Assembly (NCBI RefSeq): GCF_002735705.1
Contig: NZ_PDZL01000017.1
Coordinates: forward strand, 59,357-123,356
DNA from: Janthinobacterium sp. BJB426
Lineage (GTDB): Bacteria > Pseudomonadota > Gammaproteobacteria > Burkholderiales > Burkholderiaceae_D
Direction of reading: 5' to 3'
DNA length: 64,000 nucleotides
Shown: positions 56,388-64,000 of the stretch, in pieces
Layout: each line of letters opens with the position of its first letter
How positions within the stretch are numbered: the first letter of the stretch is position 1
The notes under the pieces: model-generated
The model's input: the letters and a program-made list of their open reading frames with translations, nothing else
Databases searched by the model: none
Told to the model about the DNA's origin: nothing
Made by a program: the position numbers and the translations under genes

Positions 56388-57686
56388 TCAATACACCTCG
56401 GGATTCGGGTCCGTGCGCTCCATTTCCAGCGACGCGGCCAGCAAGGCCAGGCGCGCCACCACGCCATACACATAGAAGCGGTTCGGCGCGGCCGTGCCCG
56501 GCTTGGCCTTCAAGTCCGGTACGGCATGCTGCTGGGCAAATGCCAGCGGCACGTACTGCGAACCGGGCGCGTTCAGGTTCTGGTCCACGCCCCGCTCCGC
56601 GTGCACGCGGTAGAAACCGCCCACCACGTAGCGGTCGATCATGTAGACGACCGGTTCGGCCACGGCATCCTTGATGCTTTCGAAAGTCGGCACGCCTTCC
56701 TGGATGATCACGTCGGTCACCAGCTGGCCATCCTTGACGATGGACATTTTTTCGCGCTGCTTGCGCGACAGGTCGCGCACTTCGCTGGCGTCGCGCACCG
56801 TCATGATGCCCGTGCCATACGTGCCCGCGTCGGGCTTGACGATGACAAACGGCTTTTCCTTGATGCCGTATTCCTTGTATTTCTTGCGGATCTTGGCCAG
56901 CAGCACGTCGACGCTGGCGGCCAGCGCATCTTCGCCCTCGCCTTCCTGGAAATTGACGTCGCTGCACTTGGCGTGGAAGGGATTGAGCATCCACGGGTCG
57001 ACATCGATCATCTTGCCGAATTTCTTCACCACTTCATCGTAGGCCGTGTAGTGGTTGCTCTTGCGGCGCAAGGCCCAGCCCGCGTGCAAGGGCGGCAGCA
57101 GGCTTTGCTCGTGAATATTTTGCAAGATATCGGGGATGCCGTCCGACAAGTCGTTGTTCAGCAAAATCGTGCACGGGTCGAAATCCTTCAAGCCCAGGCG
57201 GCGGCCATTGTTCAGGCGCACGAGCGGCTCGATCACCAGCATGTTGCCATCTGGCAACGCCAAGGGTGTCGGCTGGGTGATCTCGGGCGACCACGAACCC
57301 AGGCGCACGTGCAAGCCCGTCTGGCGGAAGATCTGCATCAAGCGCGCCACGTTTTGCAGGTATTGCGGCGTGGTATTGTGCAATTCCGGCACCATCAGCA
57401 GGTTACGGGCGTCCGGGCAATACTTGTCGATGGCGGCCATGGCCGCCTGCACGGACAGGGGCAGCATTTCCGTGGCCAGGTTGTGAAAACCGCCTGGAAA
57501 CAGATTGGTATCGACGGGCGCCAGCTTGTAGCCGGCATTGCGCAAGTCTACCGAGCAATAGAAAGGCGGCGTGTGCTCTTGCCACTCCATGCGAAACCAG
57601 CGCTCAATGGCCGGCGTCGCGGCCAGAATCTTTTTTTCGAGGTCGAGCAGCGGTCCGGTCAGGGCCGTGACGAGATGGGGAACCAT
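56388..57686 (-). CDS. gshA: Glutamate-cysteine ligase, Acidithiobacillus-type
   Basis: First enzyme of glutathione synthesis. The 432-residue chain starts MVPHLVTALTGPLLDLEKKI and contains GYKLAPVDTNLFPGGFHNL and IVKPDAGTYGTGIMTVRDAS, features of the proteobacterial GshA family (TIGR02049 type), which is unlike the E. coli GshA fold. AAGGATG lies upstream of the ATG. It heads the gshA, gshB, EIIA, HPr, EI series and is separated from amtB by the amtB terminator. Confidence 0.92.
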   Translation of the reverse strand: MVPHLVTALTGPLLDLEKKILAATPAIERWFRMEWQEHTPPFYCSVDLRNAGYKLAPVDTNLFPGGFHNLATEMLPLSVQAAMAAIDKYCPDARNLLMVPELHNTTPQYLQNVARLMQIFRQTGLHVRLGSWSPEITQPTPLALPDGNMLVIEPLVRLNNGRRLGLKDFDPCTILLNNDLSDGIPDILQNIHEQSLLPPLHAGWALRRKSNHYTAYDEVVKKFGKMIDVDPWMLNPFHAKCSDVNFQEGEGEDALAASVDVLLAKIRKKYKEYGIKEKPFVIVKPDAGTYGTGIMTVRDASEVRDLSRKQREKMSIVKDGQLVTDVIIQEGVPTFESIKDAVAEPVVYMIDRYVVGGFYRVHAERGVDQNLNAPGSQYVPLAFAQQHAVPDLKAKPGTAAPNRFYVYGVVARLALLAASLEMERTDPNPEVY

Positions 57687-57811
57687 AGTTACATCCTTAA
57701 ATTATGTGCAGTATTCAAAAAAGCACACAGAACTGCCGACTATATTACCGTGTAAGTACCCCAAATCGGGGCAAAAGCCTTGTTTTAAAGACCTTTTACA
57801 TTCCCACAACG

Positions 57812-57843
57812 AAAAAAAGGCACCTCAATGAGGCGCCTTTTCC
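57812..57843 (-). terminator. amtB operon terminator
   Basis: On the minus strand AAGGCGCCTC pairs with GAGGTGCCTT (one G-T pair) around a 3-base loop, followed by seven T residues. It lies 50 bases after the amtB stop. Confidence 0.85.
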
Positions 57844-57890
57844 GGCCGGACATGCCGCGCCGGGGCGCTGGCATGCCAGATAATTGCTAT

Positions 57891-59429
57891 TTAGCCATGG
57901 TACGCTTGCTCGCCGTGGCTCGTGATATCGAGGCCTTCGCGCTCTTCTTCTTCCGGTACGCGCAGGCCGATGACGATGTCGACCAGTTTATAGGCGATGA
58001 CGGAAACGATGGCCGACCAGAGGATGGTGGTGCCGACCGCTTGCGCCTGTACCCACACCTGGTGGCCGATCGAGTACGGATCTGCCGACATCTTGTTGGT
58101 GACATAGTCGAAGATGCCCTGGCCGCCCAGTTGTGGTGCAGCAAACACACCCGTCAGCAAGGCACCGAGGATACCGCCCACGCCATGCACGCCGAACACG
58201 TCGAGCGAATCATCGGCGCCGATCAGGCGTTTCAGGCCATTTACGCCCCACAGGCAGACGACACCGGCCAGCAAGCCGATAACCAGGCCGCCCATCGGGC
58301 CGACAAAGCCGGCCGCCGGGGTGATCGCCACCAGGCCGGCCACGGCGCCGGACGCGCCACCCAGCATGGAAGGCTTGCCCTTGGAAATCCATTCGCCAAA
58401 CACCCACGACAGGGTGGCGGCAGCCGTTGCCAGCAAAGTGTTGACAAAGGCCAAGGCCGCCACGTCGCCCGCTTCCATCGAGGAACCGGCATTGAAACCG
58501 AACCAGCCCACCCACAGCAGCGATGCGCCGATCATGGTCATCGTCAGCGAGTGCGGTGCCATCGATTCGCGGCCGTAGCCAACGCGCTTGCCGATCATGA
58601 TGGCGCCCACCAGGCCGGCAACGGCGGCGTTGATGTGCACCACGGTGCCGCCGGCGAAGTCCAGCGCGCCTTTTTGCCAGATCCAGCCAGCTTTCAGGGC
58701 TTCGCTGGCCGAGGTGGCGGCGTTGGTGATCAGGTCAGGACCGGTCCAGAACCACACCATGTGGGCCGCTGGCAGGTAGGCGAACGTGAACCACAGCACG
58801 ACGAAGGCCAGCACGGCGGAAAACTTGGCGCGCTCGGCAAAGGCACCGACGATCAGTGCGCAGGTGATGGCGGCAAACGTGCCCTGGAAAGCAACGAAGA
58901 CGAACTCGGGAATGACGACGCCCTTGCTGAAGGTGGCGGCGGCGGCAAACGTGCCCTTGGCCGGATCCCAGATGCCGTTCAGGAACAAGCGGTCGAAGCC
59001 ACCGAAGAAGGCGGTTTTTTCCGTGAAGGCGATCGAGTAGCCATAAATACACCATAGCACGATGACCAGCGCGAACACCATGAACACTTGCATCAGCACC
59101 GACAGCATGTTCTTGGAGCGCACCAGGCCGCCGTAGAACAGGGCCAGGCCGGGGATCGTCATCAAGATCACCAGCAAGGTGCTGATCATCATGAAACTGG
59201 TGTCACCCTTGTTGGCGACGGGTGCGGCGGCTGGCGCAGCAGCGGCCGGGGCCGGAGCGGCAGCAGCCGGTGCTGTTGCGTCAGGCACCGGCGTGACGGC
59301 GGGGGCGGCAACGGCCGTGGTCGTGGCCGCCTCCGTCTTGGCAGGTGCATCGGCAAAGCTCGGCGTGGCAATGCCAAACGCACACAGGCAGGCTATCCCA
59401 GCTAGCAATTTTGTTATATTTTTATGCAT
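57891..59429 (-). CDS. amtB: Ammonium transporter AmtB with long Ala/Pro-rich N-terminal linker
   Basis: Ammonium channel of the Amt/Rh family. The 512-residue precursor has a signal peptide (residues about 1-26), then an Ala/Pro/Thr-rich stretch to about residue 75 and eleven membrane helices. Core motifs are the pore-entry Asp region FYGGLVRSKN, the twin-histidine helices with VVHINAAVAGLVGAIM and DVFGVHGVGGILGALLTGVF, and AFQGTFAAITCALIVGA. The ATG at 59429 was preferred to the TTG one codon earlier. It follows glnK by 11 bases and shares its sigma-54 promoter. Extra N-terminal length relative to E. coli AmtB is unusual. Confidence 0.95.
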   Translation of the reverse strand: MHKNITKLLAGIACLCAFGIATPSFADAPAKTEAATTTAVAAPAVTPVPDATAPAAAAPAPAAAAPAAAPVANKGDTSFMMISTLLVILMTIPGLALFYGGLVRSKNMLSVLMQVFMVFALVIVLWCIYGYSIAFTEKTAFFGGFDRLFLNGIWDPAKGTFAAAATFSKGVVIPEFVFVAFQGTFAAITCALIVGAFAERAKFSAVLAFVVLWFTFAYLPAAHMVWFWTGPDLITNAATSASEALKAGWIWQKGALDFAGGTVVHINAAVAGLVGAIMIGKRVGYGRESMAPHSLTMTMIGASLLWVGWFGFNAGSSMEAGDVAALAFVNTLLATAAATLSWVFGEWISKGKPSMLGGASGAVAGLVAITPAAGFVGPMGGLVIGLLAGVVCLWGVNGLKRLIGADDSLDVFGVHGVGGILGALLTGVFAAPQLGGQGIFDYVTNKMSADPYSIGHQVWVQAQAVGTTILWSAIVSVIAYKLVDIVIGLRVPEEEEREGLDITSHGEQAYHG

Positions 59430-59440
59430 CAATATTCCCC

Positions 59441-60558
<1,118 letters not shown>

Positions 60559-60640
60559 GGCGATTCCCTTTTATTGAACTTTTAAAGCGGTTGAGGTTTA
60601 AAATCTTGGCTGGAGATCACAAAGCGTTCATACCTTCTTT

Positions 60641-60656
60641 AGCAGAATACGTGCCA
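60641..60656 (-). promoter_or_regulatory. Sigma-54 promoter of the porin-glnK-amtB operon
   Basis: The minus strand reads TGGCACGTATTCTGCT: the GG of the -24 box and the GC of the -12 box are 10 bases apart, as the sigma-54 consensus requires, with a single mismatch in the -12 element. Transcription would start near 60630, about 72 bases before the porin start. Confidence 0.8.
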
Positions 60657-60760
60657 GCTCTCTTGCCACCTTGACAGGTGCGTTTCCGGCCATACATACC
60701 CTGCAAGCCTCTGGGCATGCGGGTACGGGCTGCTGAAGCATTGTGAATTTGCCCAGTTTC

Positions 60761-60814
60761 GCACCAGATTAACGCCGCTGTGCACCGCAATGGTGCGATG
60801 CACAGGCCGCACCA
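60761..60814 (-). promoter_or_regulatory. NtrC-type enhancer cluster
   Basis: TGCACCGCAATGGTGCG at 60781-60797 matches the NtrC palindrome (GCACC-N5-GGTGC). Further GCACCA half-sites lie at 60761-60766 and 60809-60814. The centre is about 160 bases upstream of the predicted start site of the sigma-54 promoter, a usual enhancer distance. Confidence 0.75.
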
Positions 60815-60828
60815 TAAAAGGACTGACC

Positions 60829-61077
60829 ATGGACATGAATACCTTCTTTAACGACTTGCAAGGCAAGATCCATCAAGCCATCGAAAACTCGCCGGCCAAG
60901 GATATCGAGAAAAACGTGAAGTCGATGATGACCCAGGGCTTCGCCCGCCTCGATCTCGTCACGCGCGAAGAATTCGATATCCAGGCGCAAGTGCTGGCCA
61001 AGACGCGCGCCAAACTGGACGCACTGGAATTGCGCCTGATCGAACTGGAAACGCACCTGAACGATCCAAAAGCCTGA
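60829..61077 (+). CDS. ubiK: Ubiquinone biosynthesis accessory factor UbiK (BMFP)
   Basis: An 82-residue helical protein of the BMFP family. MNTFFNDLQGKIHQAIENSP forms the first helix, and the C-terminal coiled coil reads TKTRAKLDALELRLIELETH-like heptads. Family members assist UbiJ in the ubiquinone complex. AAGGA lies upstream of the ATG at 60829; an ATG two codons later is possible. It is divergent from the porin operon, and its start is next to the NtrC half-sites. Confidence 0.87.
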   Translation: MDMNTFFNDLQGKIHQAIENSPAKDIEKNVKSMMTQGFARLDLVTREEFDIQAQVLAKTRAKLDALELRLIELETHLNDPKA

Positions 61078-61191
61078 ACCGCTGCTGCACGCAGGGCGCC
61101 GTAATCGGCGACCTTGCTGGCATACCTCAAGCCTCCCCCTTTTTCAAGCGCTAGACTGATCCTGCCCGCGTCCGCGCTACAGGGGAGTCTG

Positions 61192-62712
61192 ATGAGCCTG
61201 GCCGTCCTGAAAAGCCGCGCCCTGGCCGGCATGGAGGCGCCCGAGGTAAGTGTCGAAGTCCACCTTGCCAATGGCTTGCCTTCGTTTACGATTGTCGGCC
61301 TGCCGGATACGGAAGTGAAGGAGTCGCGCGACCGCGTGCGTGCCGCGTTGCAAAACTGCGGCTTTGAGATGCCGGCGCGGCGCATCACGGCCAATCTGGC
61401 GCCGGCAGACTTGCCCAAGGAATCGGGCCGCTTCGACCTGCCCATTGCGCTGGGCATTCTGGCCGCCTCCGGCCAGTTGCCGGGCGACCAATTACATCAC
61501 TATGAATTCGCGGGAGAACTGTCGCTGTCAGGCCAGTTGCGTCCCATCCGCGGCGCCCTGGCCATGACCTTTGCCATGCAGCGCAGCCAGCCGGGTGCGC
61601 CACGCGCCTTCATCCTGCCGCAGGCGAACGCGGACGAGGCCGCTCTCGTCAGCGATGCCTGCATCTATCCCGCCCACAGCCTGCTTGAGGTCTGCGCGCA
61701 TTTTGCCGCGCACGCCAACCAGACGGCCTTGCAACGCCACCAGCCCGTGCTGGCAGCGCACGCTTTTCCCTATCCCGACTTTGCCGACGTGCAAGGGCAG
61801 CAACAGGCGCGACGCGCACTGGAAGTGGCCGCAGCGGGCGGTCACAATGTCCTGATGGTGGGACCGCCGGGCGCAGGCAAGACCATGCTGGCCAGCCGCT
61901 TTCCCGGCGTGCTGCCGCCCATGAGCGATGAAGAGGCGCTGGAATCGGCTGCCGTGCATTCCTTGGGCGGCCACTTCAAGGTGGAGCACTGGAAACGCCG
62001 CCCCTATCGTGCCCCGCATCAGACCGCGTCCGGCGTGGCCCTGGTGGGCGGCGGCAACGTGCCGCGTCCGGGAGAAATCTCGCTGGCCCACTGTGGCGTG
62101 CTGTTTCTCGATGAAATTGCCGAATTCCAGCGCCGGGTGCTCGATGTGCTGCGCCAGCCCATGGAGTCGGGCGTGATCAGCATTTCACGCGCGGCCCGCC
62201 AGGCCGAGTTTCCTGCCCGTTTTCAATTGATCGCCGCCATGAATCCCTGTCCGTGCGGCTATCTGGGCCACGCCTCCGGCCGTTGCCGTTGCACGCCAGA
62301 CGCCGTGTTGCGCTATCACAATCGCCTGTCCGGCCCGCTGCTCGACCGCATCGACCTGCAAATTGAAGTGGCCGCCATGCCGCCGGCGGCGCTGGGGCGG
62401 CATGCCCGCGCCGGCGAAAGTACGCAAGCCATCGCCACCAGGGTAGCGGCAGCCTATGCCTTGCAGTTGGCACGCCAGGGAAAAGCGAACCAACGGCTGA
62501 GCAACACGGAAATCGAACAGCATTGTTGCTTGGAAACGCATGGCGAACAGTTGCTGCATGGCGCCATGACGCGATTGCACTGGTCCGCGCGCACCTACCA
62601 CAGGGTATTGCGCGTGGCGCGCAGCATCGCGGACCTGGCCGGCAGCCCCGCCATCGCGCAGCCGCATGTCGCCGAAGCGATCCAGTACCGGCGAGTGCTA
62701 CGTGAAATATAA
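61192..62712 (+). CDS. comM: ComM/YifB-family Mg-chelatase-like ATPase
   Basis: A 506-residue AAA+ protein. ComM is a branch-migration helicase that aids integration of foreign DNA in natural transformation. Its N-terminal domain (MSLAVLKSRALAGMEAPEVS) is the family type, Walker A is GPPGAGKTMLASR, Walker B is GVLFLDEIAEF, and a C-terminal Mg-chelatase lid follows. GGGGAG lies just before the ATG at 61192. Together with dprA it supports natural competence. The next gene begins 64 bases later. Confidence 0.93.
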   Translation: MSLAVLKSRALAGMEAPEVSVEVHLANGLPSFTIVGLPDTEVKESRDRVRAALQNCGFEMPARRITANLAPADLPKESGRFDLPIALGILAASGQLPGDQLHHYEFAGELSLSGQLRPIRGALAMTFAMQRSQPGAPRAFILPQANADEAALVSDACIYPAHSLLEVCAHFAAHANQTALQRHQPVLAAHAFPYPDFADVQGQQQARRALEVAAAGGHNVLMVGPPGAGKTMLASRFPGVLPPMSDEEALESAAVHSLGGHFKVEHWKRRPYRAPHQTASGVALVGGGNVPRPGEISLAHCGVLFLDEIAEFQRRVLDVLRQPMESGVISISRAARQAEFPARFQLIAAMNPCPCGYLGHASGRCRCTPDAVLRYHNRLSGPLLDRIDLQIEVAAMPPAALGRHARAGESTQAIATRVAAAYALQLARQGKANQRLSNTEIEQHCCLETHGEQLLHGAMTRLHWSARTYHRVLRVARSIADLAGSPAIAQPHVAEAIQYRRVLREI

Positions 62713-62776
62713 GGCGGCCAGTGAACGCCACGCGCGCGCGATTGCGCGTGAGTGGCGGCGCTGCTACCATCTGCTG

Positions 62777-63322
62777 ATGAAAAAAACATCACTTGCCCTC
62801 TTCCTGGCGACGCTCGCGGCTGCCAGCATCCTGTCCGCCTGCAGTCCGAAATTCGACTGGCGCGACTATCGCAGCCCCGACGCCCAGTTCACGGCCTTGT
62901 TTCCAGGCAAGCCGGCCGTGCTGACACGCGAGATTGATCTCGATGGCAAGAAAGTCAGCCTGACCATGACGGCCAGCGAGGTCGATGACAATACCTTCGC
63001 CATCGGCAGCGCCGTGCTCGACAGCGCAGAACAGGCGCAAGCGGCCCTGCCCGCCATGCAGACGGCCCTGTTGAAAAATATCAACGGCAGCGTGCGCAGC
63101 GAAAAATCGGCGTCGGCTGCCAGCAGCACGGCGGCCGGGACGCACCAGCGCAGCTCGCTCAGCATCGAAGCGACGGGGATGCAGCAAGGCAAGCCCGTCC
63201 TGCTGGTCGGGCGTTTTGTGGCGCAGGACAAACGCATCTTCCAGATCATCATTGTCGGTGAAGAAAGCAAGCTGTCGCGTGACACCATCGACACGTTCAT
63301 GGACTCGGTGAAACTGGATTGA
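62777..63322 (+). CDS. Lipoprotein of unknown function
   Basis: A 181-residue lipoprotein precursor: MKKTSLALFLATLAAASILS is followed by the lipobox SAC, so Cys is at about residue 22. The mature part begins SPKFDWRDYRSPDAQFTALF and is a mixed alpha/beta domain. I do not recognise a characterised family. The ATG at 62777 gives a clean signal peptide; an in-frame start inside comM is less likely. It may be co-transcribed with comM. Confidence 0.75.
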   Translation: MKKTSLALFLATLAAASILSACSPKFDWRDYRSPDAQFTALFPGKPAVLTREIDLDGKKVSLTMTASEVDDNTFAIGSAVLDSAEQAQAALPAMQTALLKNINGSVRSEKSASAASSTAAGTHQRSSLSIEATGMQQGKPVLLVGRFVAQDKRIFQIIIVGEESKLSRDTIDTFMDSVKLD

Positions 63323-63502
63323 GACTTAACGCTCGCTTAAACGGGTGTTGTCGCGGCAAGCAAGCTCTTGTAAATACGTGCGTTGTCCAACAGATGGCCC
63401 TATCCGGCTTGCAAATATGCAATCCGGGCAAACGGACGGCCTGTGCGACATTTCAAGTCGTGATATTGTTTCGACACTAACAACAAGTTTCAGAAAGCGC
63501 TT

Positions 63503-63847
63503 ATGTTGATCTCATTCAAATCCAAATCCTCCCCAGAAGTGCTGATGTACCAGGAACATGCCCAGCGCATCCTCGACATCCTGCACAAGAACCCCACGCG
63601 CGGCGTCATCACGCCAGCTGAAGCGGGCGATGCCCTGGCCCTGCTGGAAAAAGAAGTCGCGGAAAGCAAATTGCATCCGGAAAATGACATCGAACACGAT
63701 GCGCATACCCCGGAAACCCTGGAAGATGGCGAAACGGGCGCCCATGCGCGCGCGCAAAAAGTGCATTTTTCGCAGCGCGCCTATCCCCTGATGGAAATGC
63801 TGCGCTCGGCCAAGGCGGAAAATGAAAGCATCACCTGGGGCATCTGA
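63503..63847 (+). CDS. DUF1840 family protein
   Basis: A 114-residue cytoplasmic acidic protein beginning MLISFKSKSSPEVLMYQEHA, the pattern of DUF1840, a family mainly of betaproteobacteria without known function. The N-terminal third is a small alpha/beta domain and the tail is rich in charged residues. It lies 180 bases after the lipoprotein gene and ends before a bidirectional terminator. Confidence 0.85.
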   Translation: MLISFKSKSSPEVLMYQEHAQRILDILHKNPTRGVITPAEAGDALALLEKEVAESKLHPENDIEHDAHTPETLEDGETGAHARAQKVHFSQRAYPLMEMLRSAKAENESITWGI

Positions 63848-63867
63848 TCCGATGAACGCTGCAGACG

Positions 63868-63901
63868 AAAAAAAACCCCGCATCTAGCGGGGTTTTTTTA
63901 T
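63868..63901. terminator. Bidirectional terminator between DUF1840 and the rRNA operon
   Basis: ACCCCGC and GCGGGGT form a perfect 7-base stem around a 5-base loop. A run of A residues lies on the left and a run of T residues on the right, so it can stop both the plus-strand DUF1840 transcript and the minus-strand rRNA transcript. Confidence 0.88.
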
Positions 63902-63908
63902 ATAACAA

Positions 63909-64000
63909 GCCTGACGATAACCTACTTTCACACTGGTTGCAGCACTATCATCGGCGCAAAGTTGTTTCACGGTCCTGTTCGGGATGGGAAGGGGTGGGAC
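63909..64000 (-). rRNA. rrf: 5S ribosomal RNA, 3' part (cut by window edge)
   Basis: Read on the minus strand, the sequence has GTCCCACCCCTTCCCATCCC, then GAACAGGACCGTGAAAC and CGCCGATGATAGTG, and ends GTGTGAAAGTAGGTTATCGT followed by CAGGC. These are the loop and stem III-V segments of betaproteobacterial 5S rRNA. About 92 bases are visible of an expected 115 or so; the 5' end is beyond the window. The rest of the rRNA operon should lie to the right. Confidence 0.95.

Overview
The window is a high-GC chromosomal segment of a betaproteobacterium. Gene content and order point to the Oxalobacteraceae (Janthinobacterium/Duganella/Massilia type). The diagnostic signs are the dprA-smg-topB cluster, rsmB-DUF4390-NtrY/NtrX-like genes in one overlapping run, birA-coaX-SPOR, metX-metW-ampG, gshA-gshB-EIIA(Man)-HPr-EI, and small betaproteobacterial families (DUF3567, DUF1840, SPW). 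The genus is an inference, because no 16S sequence is present. The segment is mostly housekeeping. I see no prophage, insertion sequence, CRISPR array or tRNA, and the right edge runs into the 3' end of a ribosomal RNA operon (5S, minus strand).

Layout. 1-3 kb: topB (cut by the edge), smg and dprA on the minus strand. 3.1-5.7 kb: def, fmt and a LysR regulator, facing a tautomerase. 6.2-8.7 kb: a large surface lipoprotein with three TIG/IPT repeats and a metzincin-like protease domain, then a 650-base AT-rich gap. 9.4-13.6 kb: full-length metH and an SPW membrane protein, followed by a terminator and a pair of inverted REP-like palindromes. 13.8-16.3 kb: an EAL-HDOD protein, a class II amidotransferase and DUF3567. 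16.5-22.0 kb: rsmB, DUF4390, an NtrY-like kinase, an NtrX-like regulator without its AAA+ domain, and a CobW-like remnant. 22.4-28.6 kb, plus strand: argS, SPOR protein, dsbA, an SDR enzyme, birA, coaX and a second SPOR protein. 28.7-35.5 kb, minus strand: rlpA, rodA, mrdA, mreD, mreC and mreB (cell shape). 35.9-39.2 kb: gatCAB. 39.4-41.1 kb: a BlaI/BlaR1-type pair whose sensor protein ends in a TonB domain. 41.2-46.2 kb: small metabolic, membrane and regulatory genes. 46.2-48.7 kb: pyrE, exonuclease III and an RluA-type pseudouridine synthase. 47.8-52.6 kb, minus: metX, metW, ampG, M48 protease and rluA, tightly overlapping. 52.8-57.7 kb, minus: gshA, gshB, EIIA(Man), HPr and EI. 57.9-60.6 kb, minus: a TorF-type porin, glnK and amtB. 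60.8-63.8 kb, plus: ubiK, comM, a lipoprotein and DUF1840.

How the parts work together. The elongasome block (mreBCD, mrdA, rodA, rlpA) and the SPOR proteins serve wall growth and division. metX/metW and metH cover the first step and the last step of methionine synthesis. EIIA(Man), HPr and EI form a PTS phosphorelay with no sugar permease in view, so it is probably regulatory, and it sits directly downstream of glutathione synthesis. The porin-glnK-amtB operon carries a well-formed sigma-54 promoter and an NtrC-type enhancer in its leader, which ties an uncharacterised outer-membrane channel to ammonium scavenging.

The most interesting signals are that nitrogen-controlled porin operon, the three consecutive hairpins ahead of metX, the AAA+-less NtrX with its translationally coupled and P-loop-less CobW relative, the BlaR1-TonB fusion with a palindromic operator, and two large non-coding palindromes that sit exactly at gene ends.
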